Positions 57,501 through 64,000 of a DNA stretch of 64,000 nt are shown here, one piece after another. How positions within the stretch are numbered: position 1 is the first letter of the stretch; the number at the start of each line of letters is the position of its first letter. The stretch lies in NCBI GenBank assembly GCA_046156035.1, contig JBJXEW010000054.1:1-64000 (forward strand). Direction: 5' to 3'. The notes under the pieces were generated by a model. That model did no database searches. It had not been told where the DNA came from and worked only from the letters and a program-made list of their open reading frames with translations. This DNA comes from JAEUIX01 sp046156035 (GTDB taxonomy: Bacteria > Planctomycetota > Phycisphaerae > Phycisphaerales > UBA1924). A program made the position numbers and the translations under genes.

Positions 57501-60500
57501 GGTAACCAGACGTTCGCCAACACCGGCAGCACCTTCCTCAACGGCACATACCTCACCGTCGTGAACGGCGCCACCGCGGCCACCGGCGCGTTCAGCGTGG
57601 CCGGCCCCACCGTCCTCGCGGCCGACACCACCGTGGATACGTCCGCGAGCGGCGCCGCCGGCCTCATCACGTTCGCTGGCACGGTCGATTCGGGCAACGG
57701 CGCGGGCGTGCCCTTCGCCCTCACCACCAACAGCGTGGCCACCCTCAACGCCGGCAACGGCGGCGCGGGCACGCAGTTCCAGGCCCTCGTCGGCTCCGGC
57801 CTCGCGGGCACGGGCACACTCGCCAGCCTCACCACCATGGGCGCGGGCGGCACAGTCTCCAGCATCGGCGTGCAGACCACCGGCAACCAGGCCTTCAACA
57901 ACACCGGCAGCACCACCCTCAGCGGCACGTTCCTCACGGCGGCCAACGGCGGCACTGCTGCCACGGGCGCCTTCAACGCCGCCGGCCCCGTCATTCTCGC
58001 GGGCAACACCATCGTCAACCCCTCCGCCAGCGGTGCGGCAGGCAATGCGACCTTCTCCAGCACCATCGATTCCGACACGGACAACAGCAACCGCAACCTC
58101 ACCGTCACGCTTGATCCCGGCGCGGGCGCGGCATCGGCCACCTTCACCGACAGCATCGGCACGGGCAACGGCAACCTCCGCCGCCTCGGCCAGTTGGAGG
58201 TCACCGGCGGCGCCAACACCTTCACGCTCTTCAACGGCATCGGCGCCACCCAGAATGTGAACGTGCTCGGTGCCGATTTCGGCAACGCCGCGCGTGTGGC
58301 CAGCGCCAACGGCGGCCTGGCGATCGATTCCACGGGTGTCGGTGCCCTGGGCAATGTGGATTTCCGCAGCACGCTTGATCCCTCCGGCGGCAACCGCAAC
58401 TTCGCTCTCACGCTCAACGATGCTGCCGCATTCGGCAACTTCGCCGGCGATGTGGGCACGCAGGACTTCTTCGCCACCTTCACCACCAACGGCGCCGGCA
58501 CGACCGCCTTCACCTCCGCGGCCGGCGGCGGCCAACTCATGCGTGCCATCACCATGGCCTTCAACAACCGCGTGACGGTGGCCAACCCCACGCTCACCAC
58601 CTTCCGGGGTGTCGGGGGCAACGGCGTCGGCGGTGCGCCCGCCATCACGTTCAACGGCCTGCTGGATTCGGATGGGGCCGTGGCCCGCAACGTCACCCTT
58701 GACGCGACGGCCGTGACGCTTCCGACCATCGTCATCAACAACGATGTCGGCACCGTCAACCGCCTCGGCACGCTCACCACCACGCCCGGCATCGCGACCT
58801 CGCTGACCAACTTCACCAAGACCACCGGCGGCAGCCAGATCATCAACGTCGGCACGGGTGTCTTCGGCCACGCCGTAACCGTCGCTCACGGCACACTCAC
58901 TACGTTCGATGCCAACGTCGGCAACCTCTCCTTCCTCGGCACTGTCGATTCCAACGATGCCACCGCGAAGAACCTGACCACCAACACCTCCGCCGCGGCC
59001 AGCGCGACGATCTTCGGCTCCGATGTGGGCCTGACGAACCGCCTGGGCACGCTCACCACCGGCGGCTCCGCCACCTCGCAGACCCGCTTCACGGAGGCTG
59101 CCAGCGCGGTCCAGAACGTCAACGTCGGCACCGGTGTCTTCAACAACGCCGTCACCGTCGGTCACGGCACGCTCACCTCGTTCGATGCCAGCGTTGGCAA
59201 CCTCTCCTTCAACAGCACGCTCGATTCCGACGTGGCACCGCCCAAGAACATCACCACCAACACCTCCGCCGCGGCCAGCGCCACGGTCTTCGCGACCGAC
59301 ATCGGCACGCTCAGCCGCCTGGGCATCCTCACCACGGGCGGCTCGGCAACCTCGCAGACGCGCTTCACCGAGACAGCCTCGGGCGGTCAGGTTGCCAACG
59401 TCACCAGCGCGGCGTTCAACAACGCCGTCACGCTCGGCCACGGCACACTCACCACGTTCGATTCCAACGGTGTGGGCGCCCTGGGCAACGTCGCCTTCAA
59501 CTCCACGCTCGATTCCGATGTCGATGCGGGCCTCCGCAACGCCACCATCAACATCACCGACGCGGGCGCCTCAGCCATCTTCGCGGGCGATGTCGGCCGT
59601 ACCAACGCCACCACCGGTGTGGGTGCGGTGACTCCCCGCCGCCTCGGCCAGTTGATGGTCACGGGAGCCGCCGCTTCAACCACCGCGTTCACGTCCGCCG
59701 CGGCGGGCGGCCAACGGATCGATGCCACGGGTATGTCCTTCGCCAACAACACCACCATCGCCAACGCCACGCTCACGGCCTTCGAGGCCAACGGTGCTGG
59801 CGCGGCGGGCAACGTCCTCTTCACAGGCACGCTCAACTCCGCCGTCCCAGCCACGTTCCGCTCGGCCCGCGTCACCACGGGCGCGGGCGTGGCCCTGGCA
59901 ACATTCGGCGGGGACGTGGGCGGCACCAACCCGCTCGGCCAACTCGTCGTCGGTGGCAACAGCCAGTTCAACGGCAACGCCACCCTCAACGGTGACGCCC
60001 GCCGTATCTCCACCGACACCACGCTCGTCCTGCTGAGCCCTGTTCCGGCCGCAACCGATGCCATCCAGCCGCTCGCGGCCATCGGTGCCCTCCAGCCCCG
60101 CATCAGTTTCACCAACACCGGCACGCTCGCGGTGGGTGGCGCAGTGACGATCGCCGGCAACAACGGCTCGCTCCTGTTCGCCAACACCATCACCCGTGCC
60201 GCGGGCGTCGGGGCTCGCAGCCTGGCGCTCACCACGACCGCCCCGGTTCTCACCGGCGCGCAGTATGACCTGCTCACCGACGCCCAACGCCGCCTCTTCA
60301 TCCAGAGTTACATCCCCGCGGTCGCGTTCGGCGGCAGCATCGGCAGCACGGTGATCGGTGGGCGGCTCGATTCCTTCACGCTCAACGCCGCCGGGCTGCG
60401 TGGCCTGGGCACCGCGGCCGGCGCCCAGTCCATCCTCAGCAGCGTGGTCTTCTCCAGCGCCTACCAAACCAACAACTTCGCCCCGCTCACCGTCGCCACG

Positions 60501-61682
60501 GTCGGCGGGCTGGACACGATTGGCAACTCGCCGACCTTCCAGATCGCCACCACCGGCCCCATCACGTTCGGCCAGAACGAGAAGGTCACAGCCTTCGGCA
60601 ACCTGCAACTGCTGTCAAACGCCGGGGCCATCACGGTGGGCGATCTGACCGCGATCGGCGGCCCGGGCGGCACTTCGGGCAACCTGATCGTGGGCGAGGC
60701 CGGCACAACCGCCACCAACGTTCTCACCCGTGCCGCGGGACGTGTGGCCAGCGTTGGATCCGCGGCCGTTGCGACCTCAACGGACCTGGGTGTGGACTTC
60801 GTAGGCACCTCCATCACCTTCGTGACGGCGATCACGCAGATGGGCACCGGTCCCGCGCCCCTCTATTCCACGCCCACCGGCGACATGGTTCTGGTCAACG
60901 GTGCCGCGCCGGCCGCAACGTTCATCCGCGACTTCCCCGGCGACCTCTACGACGGCACGCCCGCCGTGCCCCTCACACCCCTGGCCGACGGCTCGATCGC
61001 CGGCACCGTGCCCCCGGGCACCGCCGGCAACATCCTGCTGCTCGACATCCGCGCCGATGGCCCGGTGCAGCGTTCAGACCGCAACGCCTTCGTCAACCAG
61101 GTTGACATCCGCGGCCTGCGCCCCATCCTGGACGACCTCTCGATCAAGACGGCCGACCGCGAGCAACTCCGCAAGATCGACATCCTCGTGAGGGACCTGC
61201 CCGCCCGCGAGATCATCGATGCCCTGATCGGCCGCGCCGTGTACAACGACCGCCCCGGCGTGTCCGACTACTACGGGGCCACGCCGTTCCAGCAGTCCAA
61301 GTCGGCGCCGCGTCTGTCGTACGATGCCGTCGCCAAACTCGTCTCGGCCTTCAACGTCCTCGAGCCCGACCGCGATGCCGTGTCGATCGCTGTCACCGAC
61401 GCCTTCAACGCGGTCGTTGGGCAGTCGGCCGACGGGGTCTTCTCCGCCGAGGCCTTCGTGGCCTACGCACGCACGCAGGGTGCCGACACGGCACAGGGCT
61501 CGGCCCTCGCGCGGGTTCGCGAGTTGCTGGACCTGGTTGACATCCTTGCCCTGGCACCCGCCGAGACTCGGCTCGTCAAGCGGGCCATCGTCAAGCGGTT
61601 TGGCCCCGGCGAGGCCACGCGAGAGCAGTTGGATGCGCTGGCCGAGGCTATCCAGCGGCGTGAGCAGTTGGCCGCCCGCTGA
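51519..61682 (+). CDS. Giant TpsA-type exoprotein (filamentous-hemagglutinin-like adhesin)
   Basis: 3387 residues from ATG 51519 with GGCGGAG upstream. An extended signal (RRLAIGGASLTVLAGALYAQ) is followed by the TPS domain: GNVGITRNGNLTQITASNGA, INWRSFDIGAGQTVQFLQPG, and NGRVYIVNPAGVYFRAGSVV with the NPxG motif, about residues 45-290. The TpsB partner recognises this part. Residues about 290-3150 are a long Ala/Thr/Gly/Asn repetitive beta-helix (GNVGGTAALLSLTTN-like rungs), no Cys. The C-terminal 200 residues change to a charged helical region (ADREQLRKIDILVRDLPARE, RLSYDAVAKLVSAFNVLEPD, REQLDALAEAIQRREQLAAR), unlike the beta-helix, and might retain or anchor the protein. Function as adhesin or biofilm matrix is inferred from the family. 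Confidence 0.9.
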   Translation: MQSKNDQANTATFTNASGGEFVRRLAIGGASLTVLAGALYAQPAGEQIVAGNVGITRNGNLTQITASNGAAINWRSFDIGAGQTVQFLQPGADARVLNRVTGPDPTQIAGTLLANGRVYIVNPAGVYFRAGSVVNAGAIYAAAGKVSDADFARKIDRFTDMTGSVANAGLIRAAQVVLTGAAVGNFGRIDSPNGTVIMAAGKDVLIGERNGTMYARVSAGTAEARGELASSGAGVSNTGEIYARGGTYQAVTGDIFGMAIRQGGQVTASRISVTGGNATATTVDGRLDASGLDSGQRGGKIEVTGQTVAVRGATLDASGSAGGGVINVGGGYQGRGELANAERTFIDQSSSINVDAVDAGHGGNVVIWSNLYTLYRGHASARGARAGGDGGFVEVSSKDTLAFRGTVEARALGVGKAGKLLLDPKFIIISDTGADSVAANDTFAENAAATATFDADLITTVLNGGTDLELQANTDITIDEIITVNNGAGDGGMFTLRAGRSILINQNITTDNGAFNAFANDSGATGNRDAGAGVITMASGVVVDTGTGAATFSIGTNALAGASGGALTLDTVTAASIIADATGAATPGSGAAGANTGALAVNGVLTTSTGGVTLRGGTVTTNAGASIDTNTAGALGAVAVTATAGDLAVGDSIATTGASVGLTASDDVLLTAAVQTVGGAFTVAADADGSGAGAFTSTATGTVDTTNAGADGTIAIMGADANIGASLTAGTGAFTFQPLANTNVGVGDTAVAGFNLDNTELAFVIGTGSVLIGDGLSSFVTNLTVDNAQFAGITAGAGNTITFNALRSNNAGTLSFETTASSFTQFAGGLFAVGADAVSTTTTLTASTIDLRSGSDGTGDLAIGGGAVLFADTITLTAGAGAPGTARITFAAGGVFGDASGIGLPGNFNIISDAAVGGNAGDTTLPLATAFSVGGDLTDVNYSVTSFGTITLTNAASTNNANLSLTPGAGASNLVTLNSPTTFTLSGLTLAPTTIVELGQNTTIATTAGSNTALSFGQVRTNADSTFYGLSVVMNNAGDSTAFTHDVGGGVGSLRALGGLSITSPAGAGLAFTGQGGAPGITQSINVGSLTIGASGQNVNTTIDATVLTQIDAANTGVTIFGTLLSSAVTPGSFRNLTINLSGGTLAFNGNVGGASQAAATQRLGTFTVGGTGTVNLFDNLNVQSGSINTAVQLVRNLTTVNAFETTVSTLGFTFGSTVDADLGTNTRALSVNTPFGAFTTFAGSVGDLAGTGAAASLTKVTSVATDGSGIASFQSVVYTTGAQTLQGTAVNLGGAGGIIYNSDTGTITIGDTVANMSVITLNGAPGLQVSSGGAGAAGNVIFAGTVEAAAAGVQSLTVNTAGNTAFNANVGGTTALASVTTDQPGTVTVGVAGTPVNINVNDPTAALGGNITLNEFTATLNGMFTTNGGNFAVGDQATPANGTIFLSGDTSVNAGSGTIGFYGTVDDTAAGTNALSTTSSAVGGLAGEGTQFFGNVGGTAALLSLTTNGAGDVGMFGNATTTGSQNYANTGGTNFLGTAYTVSGNVGGTFAVAGPAIIGSNVVIDTTASLANGTVAFMGTVDDAALGANSLTVNSLAPGGGTAATAGVQFQMAVGGTTALESLVVNGAATSVSALNVSTFGNQTFANTGTTFLNGTYLTVVNGATAATGAFSVAGPTLLSGNTTVNTSASTAQTGTILFSGTVDSTTGNNFALSTTSTVGAPGDTAATAGTRFLGAVGATDALSTLTTNGAAGSVSLLNATTAGDQTFNNTGNTFLNGTYLTTAAGANGQFSTTGPVLLAGNTAVNAGSGTITFNSTVDDTVAGTNTLSTTSTALGGLGGEGTQFIGNVGGTAALLSLTTNGTGDVGMFGNATTTGSQNYANTGGTNFLGTAYTVSGNVGGTFTVAGPALIANNVTVDTNASLANGTVTFMGTVNDAVLGTNSLTVNSLAPGGGTAATAGVQFQMAVGGTTALESLVVNGAGTTASALNVTTFGNQTFANTGSTFLNGTYLTVVNGATAATGAFSVAGPTVLAADTTVDTSASGAAGLITFAGTVDSGNGAGVPFALTTNSVATLNAGNGGAGTQFQALVGSGLAGTGTLASLTTMGAGGTVSSIGVQTTGNQAFNNTGSTTLSGTFLTAANGGTAATGAFNAAGPVILAGNTIVNPSASGAAGNATFSSTIDSDTDNSNRNLTVTLDPGAGAASATFTDSIGTGNGNLRRLGQLEVTGGANTFTLFNGIGATQNVNVLGADFGNAARVASANGGLAIDSTGVGALGNVDFRSTLDPSGGNRNFALTLNDAAAFGNFAGDVGTQDFFATFTTNGAGTTAFTSAAGGGQLMRAITMAFNNRVTVANPTLTTFRGVGGNGVGGAPAITFNGLLDSDGAVARNVTLDATAVTLPTIVINNDVGTVNRLGTLTTTPGIATSLTNFTKTTGGSQIINVGTGVFGHAVTVAHGTLTTFDANVGNLSFLGTVDSNDATAKNLTTNTSAAASATIFGSDVGLTNRLGTLTTGGSATSQTRFTEAASAVQNVNVGTGVFNNAVTVGHGTLTSFDASVGNLSFNSTLDSDVAPPKNITTNTSAAASATVFATDIGTLSRLGILTTGGSATSQTRFTETASGGQVANVTSAAFNNAVTLGHGTLTTFDSNGVGALGNVAFNSTLDSDVDAGLRNATINITDAGASAIFAGDVGRTNATTGVGAVTPRRLGQLMVTGAAASTTAFTSAAAGGQRIDATGMSFANNTTIANATLTAFEANGAGAAGNVLFTGTLNSAVPATFRSARVTTGAGVALATFGGDVGGTNPLGQLVVGGNSQFNGNATLNGDARRISTDTTLVLLSPVPAATDAIQPLAAIGALQPRISFTNTGTLAVGGAVTIAGNNGSLLFANTITRAAGVGARSLALTTTAPVLTGAQYDLLTDAQRRLFIQSYIPAVAFGGSIGSTVIGGRLDSFTLNAAGLRGLGTAAGAQSILSSVVFSSAYQTNNFAPLTVATVGGLDTIGNSPTFQIATTGPITFGQNEKVTAFGNLQLLSNAGAITVGDLTAIGGPGGTSGNLIVGEAGTTATNVLTRAAGRVASVGSAAVATSTDLGVDFVGTSITFVTAITQMGTGPAPLYSTPTGDMVLVNGAAPAATFIRDFPGDLYDGTPAVPLTPLADGSIAGTVPPGTAGNILLLDIRADGPVQRSDRNAFVNQVDIRGLRPILDDLSIKTADREQLRKIDILVRDLPAREIIDALIGRAVYNDRPGVSDYYGATPFQQSKSAPRLSYDAVAKLVSAFNVLEPDRDAVSIAVTDAFNAVVGQSADGVFSAEAFVAYARTQGADTAQGSALARVRELLDLVDILALAPAETRLVKRAIVKRFGPGEATREQLDALAEAIQRREQLAAR
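55862..57654 (+). repeat. Two 0.75-kb direct repeats inside tpsA (offset 1059 bp)
   Basis: About 55862-56595 recurs at 56921-57654 with a constant shift of 1059 bp (353 codons). GNVGGTAALLSLTTNG, MFGNATTTGSQNYANTGGTN, VNSLAPGGGTAATAGVQFQM and FLNGTYLTVVNGATAATGAF occur in both. The copies are very similar but not identical. Confidence 0.85.
58740..59600 (+). repeat. Tandem ~93-residue repeats inside tpsA
   Basis: RLGTLTT-type rungs begin at about 58761, 59040 and 59316 (spacings 279 and 276 bp). Shared words: TTGGSATSQTRFTE, NVGTGVFNNAVTVGHGTLTS, NTSAAASAT. At least three units, the last partial. Confidence 0.8.
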
Positions 61683-61724
61683 GACCGGGGGGCGCGTTCG
61701 TCCCATATGACCATCCGCCTTTCC

Positions 61725-61751
61725 ACCGCCGCGGCCTTCCGCGGCGGTTTT
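61725..61751 (+). terminator. Rho-independent terminator of tpsA
   Basis: A 10-bp stem (ACCGCCGCGG / CCGCGGCGGT) with a 4-nt loop and TTTT, 43 bp after the tpsA stop codon. Confidence 0.8.
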
Positions 61752-61867
61752 CGTTCGGGCGGGGTGTTCACCCAATCTTGCGAGCCGCCTTGTGCTCTCG
61801 CAACGCGTTCCCCTTGCTGGCGGTACGCTCCCCATCCGCCTGTCCGTCAGCCTTCGGAGGTTCACGC

Positions 61868-64000
61868 ATGTCGCACACCGCCTCGGCCGTCCGGTCCTCC
61901 CGCCTTGCCGCGCTGCTGATCTCGGCAGGCGCTGCCTCCAGCGTCGCGATCGCACAGGGCCAGCCCGACGCGGCGATGCTGCGTTTCCCCGACGTCAGCG
62001 CGACCCACGTGTGCTTCGTGTACGCCAATAACATCTGGTTGGCTCCACGCGAGGGCGGCACCGCCGTGCCGGTGGCCAGCCCGCCCGGGCAGTCCACCTT
62101 TCCAAAGTTCAGCCCCGACGGCAAGTCGATCGCCTTCGTCGGCAACTACGACGGCACCCGCGAGATCTACACGGTCCCGCTGGCGGGCGGCGTGCCCAGC
62201 CGCGTCACGCACCACCCCGCCGGCAAGTCCATCTGCGACTGGACGCCCGACGGGTCTGGCATCCTGTTCCTCTCCAACGGCTGGGCCGGCCTGGCGCGAC
62301 AGACTCAACTGCTCACGGTGCCCGCCACCGGCGGCCTGCCCGAGAAACTCCCCATGCCCTACGCGGGCTTCGGCGCCATCAGCCCCGACCGCCAGTGGGT
62401 CGCGTTCTCCCCGCACTCCACCGACACGCGCACGTGGAAGCGCTACCGCGGCGGCATGGCGACCGACCTTTGGCTTCTGAACCTCAAGGACGGTGCGTCC
62501 AGGCAGATCACCGATTGGGAGGGGACGGATTCCCTGCCGATGTGGTCGCCCAAGGGCGACGCGGTGTACTACGTCTCGGACGCAGGCCCCGAGCACCGGC
62601 TCAACATCTGGTCGTACGCCGTTTCCGGTGGCAAGCGCACCCAACTCACAACCTTCGCCGATGATGACGTGAAGTGGCCGTCGGCTGGCCCGGGCGCGAA
62701 AGGCGAGGGCGAGATCGTCTTTCAACTCGGCTCGCAGTTGATGCTGCTGAACCTGGGAACGGGCAAGTCCACGCCCGTCAGGGCCACCATCCCGGGCGCC
62801 AAGCCCAAGGTGGCGGTGCAGGCGGAGGACGCTGCCAAGACCGTCCGCAACGCCGCCATCTCGCCCAGCGGCAAGCGCGTCGCCATCGAGGCCCGCGGCG
62901 ACATCTGGTCTGCCCCCGCGAAGGAGGGCCCGGTACGCAACCTCACGTCCTCCAACGGTGTCTTCGAACGCGACCCGTCGTGGTCGCCCGACGGCAAGTG
63001 GCTCGCGTACTTCAGCGACGAGAGCGGCGAGTACGAACTGTGGGTGCGTGCATCTGACGCCAAGGAGCCCGTAGCCGACGACAAGGACGACGAGAAGAAG
63101 GACGAGAAGAAGGGCGACGAAAAGGCATCGGAGGAGAAGAAGGCCGATGCCGCGCCCGCCGCCGACGGCGAAAAGGACGAGGCGAAGGACGCCGCCGAGA
63201 AGAAGGAACCCAAGCCCAAGTTCAAGCCCGCGAAACTCACGACCATGGGCCCGGGCTTCCGCTACTCGCCCACGTGGTCGCCCGATTCCAAGCGCATCGC
63301 GTTCGTGGACAAGGCCGGCATGGTTCAAGTGGCCACGCTCAAGATCGACGGCGAGGCGCTCAGCGCCGAACTCAAGGATGTGGACAAGGACCCGTGGGGC
63401 GGCCAGCCCTCGCTCTCGTGGTCCAGCGATTCCAACTGGATCGCCTACGACCGCGCCGAGGGCGACCTGGCCGACAGCGGCATCTGGCTCTACAACGTCA
63501 AGGAGGGCAAGTCCACCCGTGTGGTCAGCGCCATGTTCGCCTGCGGCAGCCCGACGTTTGACCGCAAGGGCGACTACCTCTACTTCCGCTCGCTCCGCAG
63601 TGTGACCTCGCCGGTCTATGCCGCCAACGACACCACCTTCGCCTACAACGACACCGACACGATCCTGATGGTGCCCCTGCGTGCCGACATGAAGTCGCCC
63701 TTTGCGCCAAAGAGCGACGAAGAGGAACTCAAGAAGGACGACAAGGCCAAGGACAAGAAGGACGAGAAGAAGGACGACAAGAAGCCCGAGGAGAAGAAGG
63801 ACGGCGCCAACGGCGACGCGGCCAAAGACAAGAAGGACGAGCCCAAGCCGGCTGAACCGGCCAAGCCCGCCGACGACGGCGTGAGCGGTGCATGGTCCGG
63901 CACGGCCACCGGCGGCAACATTCCCGGCGGCGGAATCCCTTTCACGCTCGCGCTCAAGGTTGCCGCAGACGGCAAGGTGTCGGGGCGCATCGAGTCGGCC
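61868..64000 (+). CDS. Tricorn-like protease / beta-propeller peptidase (3' partial)
   Basis: Open from the ATG at 61868 to the right edge, 711 residues so far, no stop. GGAGG lies 8 nt upstream; a signal peptide follows (SSRLAALLISAGAASSVAIA, cut near AQGQ). A six- or seven-bladed TolB-like propeller is evident from repeated FSPDGKSIAFVGNYDGTREI, WTPDGSGILFLS, WSPKGDAVYYVSD, WSPDGKWLAYFSDESGEYEL and WSPDSKRIAFVDKAG segments. Tricorn homologues continue with a second propeller, PDZ and S41 protease domains, which would lie outside the window. Two Lys/Asp/Glu-rich insertions (about residues 395-450 and 615-675; EKKDEKKGDEK, KKDEKKDDKKPEEKK) interrupt the propeller, unusual for the family. At the edge a new beta-domain begins (SGAWSGTATGGNIPGGGIPF). 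Confidence 0.85.
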   Translation, partial: MSHTASAVRSSRLAALLISAGAASSVAIAQGQPDAAMLRFPDVSATHVCFVYANNIWLAPREGGTAVPVASPPGQSTFPKFSPDGKSIAFVGNYDGTREIYTVPLAGGVPSRVTHHPAGKSICDWTPDGSGILFLSNGWAGLARQTQLLTVPATGGLPEKLPMPYAGFGAISPDRQWVAFSPHSTDTRTWKRYRGGMATDLWLLNLKDGASRQITDWEGTDSLPMWSPKGDAVYYVSDAGPEHRLNIWSYAVSGGKRTQLTTFADDDVKWPSAGPGAKGEGEIVFQLGSQLMLLNLGTGKSTPVRATIPGAKPKVAVQAEDAAKTVRNAAISPSGKRVAIEARGDIWSAPAKEGPVRNLTSSNGVFERDPSWSPDGKWLAYFSDESGEYELWVRASDAKEPVADDKDDEKKDEKKGDEKASEEKKADAAPAADGEKDEAKDAAEKKEPKPKFKPAKLTTMGPGFRYSPTWSPDSKRIAFVDKAGMVQVATLKIDGEALSAELKDVDKDPWGGQPSLSWSSDSNWIAYDRAEGDLADSGIWLYNVKEGKSTRVVSAMFACGSPTFDRKGDYLYFRSLRSVTSPVYAANDTTFAYNDTDTILMVPLRADMKSPFAPKSDEEELKKDDKAKDKKDEKKDDKKPEEKKDGANGDAAKDKKDEPKPAEPAKPADDGVSGAWSGTATGGNIPGGGIPFTLALKVAADGKVSGRIESA

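Noticed and set aside
57087..59441. 784-residue open frame opposite tpsA
   Set aside because: It mirrors the tpsA repeats and has no start signal or recognised domain.

Overview
This is a high-GC window from a bacterium with planctomycete character, most likely class Phycisphaerae. That placement rests on three secreted proteins ending in a PEP-CTERM-like tail (Pro-x-Gly-Ala, hydrophobic stretch, Ala-Arg-Arg-Arg-Arg), a prepilin-like protein with an H-x9-DG ending, a dockerin-like secreted protein, an N-terminally extended RsfS, and LPS and outer-membrane genes. It is an inference from protein style; there is no rRNA gene here. No phage, IS element or CRISPR array was seen. Most of the window is chromosomal housekeeping with an accessory surface-protein locus at the right end.

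Layout. 0-4.2 kb: a partial heme-binding-like (GlcG/HbpS) protein, two secreted sorting-tail proteins (one a DUF3494 ice-binding-like adhesin) and a repeat-rich spacer with about 18 units of a degenerate 21-bp repeat. 4.2-15 kb: hldE (heptose activation), an MDR oxidoreductase, rplS, a histidine kinase paired with a receiver-XRE regulator, rsmB, a secreted S8 peptidase, trmD and rpsP. 15-23.4 kb: a dockerin-like secreted protein, mcsA-mcsB (protein-arginine kinase and activator), a TIM-barrel isomerase, tRNA-Arg(ACG), a GT87-like membrane enzyme and an ABC transporter pair. 23.4-33 kb (minus strand): pyruvate dehydrogenase E2, E1-beta and E1-alpha with a BrnT-type toxin pair lodged between the E1 genes, then a secreted unknown, an acyl-CoA dehydrogenase, a pseudopilin and a crotonase. 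33-43.5 kb: an MBL hydrolase, rsfS-aroB, scpA, and a tightly overlapping LPS operon (kpsF, kdsC, a giant LptC-like protein, a lipoprotein hydrolase). 43.5-64 kb: a 1678-residue protein with three cyclase-like domains, a membrane span and an FGE-like C-terminus; then a two-partner secretion system (TpsB plus a 3387-residue TpsA with its own promoter and terminator), and the start of a Tricorn-like protease.

How it fits together. HldE, KpsF, KdsC and the LptC-like protein point to heptose/Kdo-containing LPS and its export; TpsB needs the same outer membrane to export the TpsA adhesin. The E1/E2 genes form a pyruvate dehydrogenase operon, and the acyl-CoA dehydrogenase and crotonase feed acetyl-CoA metabolism. 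A recurrent signal across the window is a TAYNCT-like hexamer 5-8 nt upstream of start codons, suggesting that many genes are transcribed without a leader, while secreted-protein genes tend to carry real Shine-Dalgarno sites.
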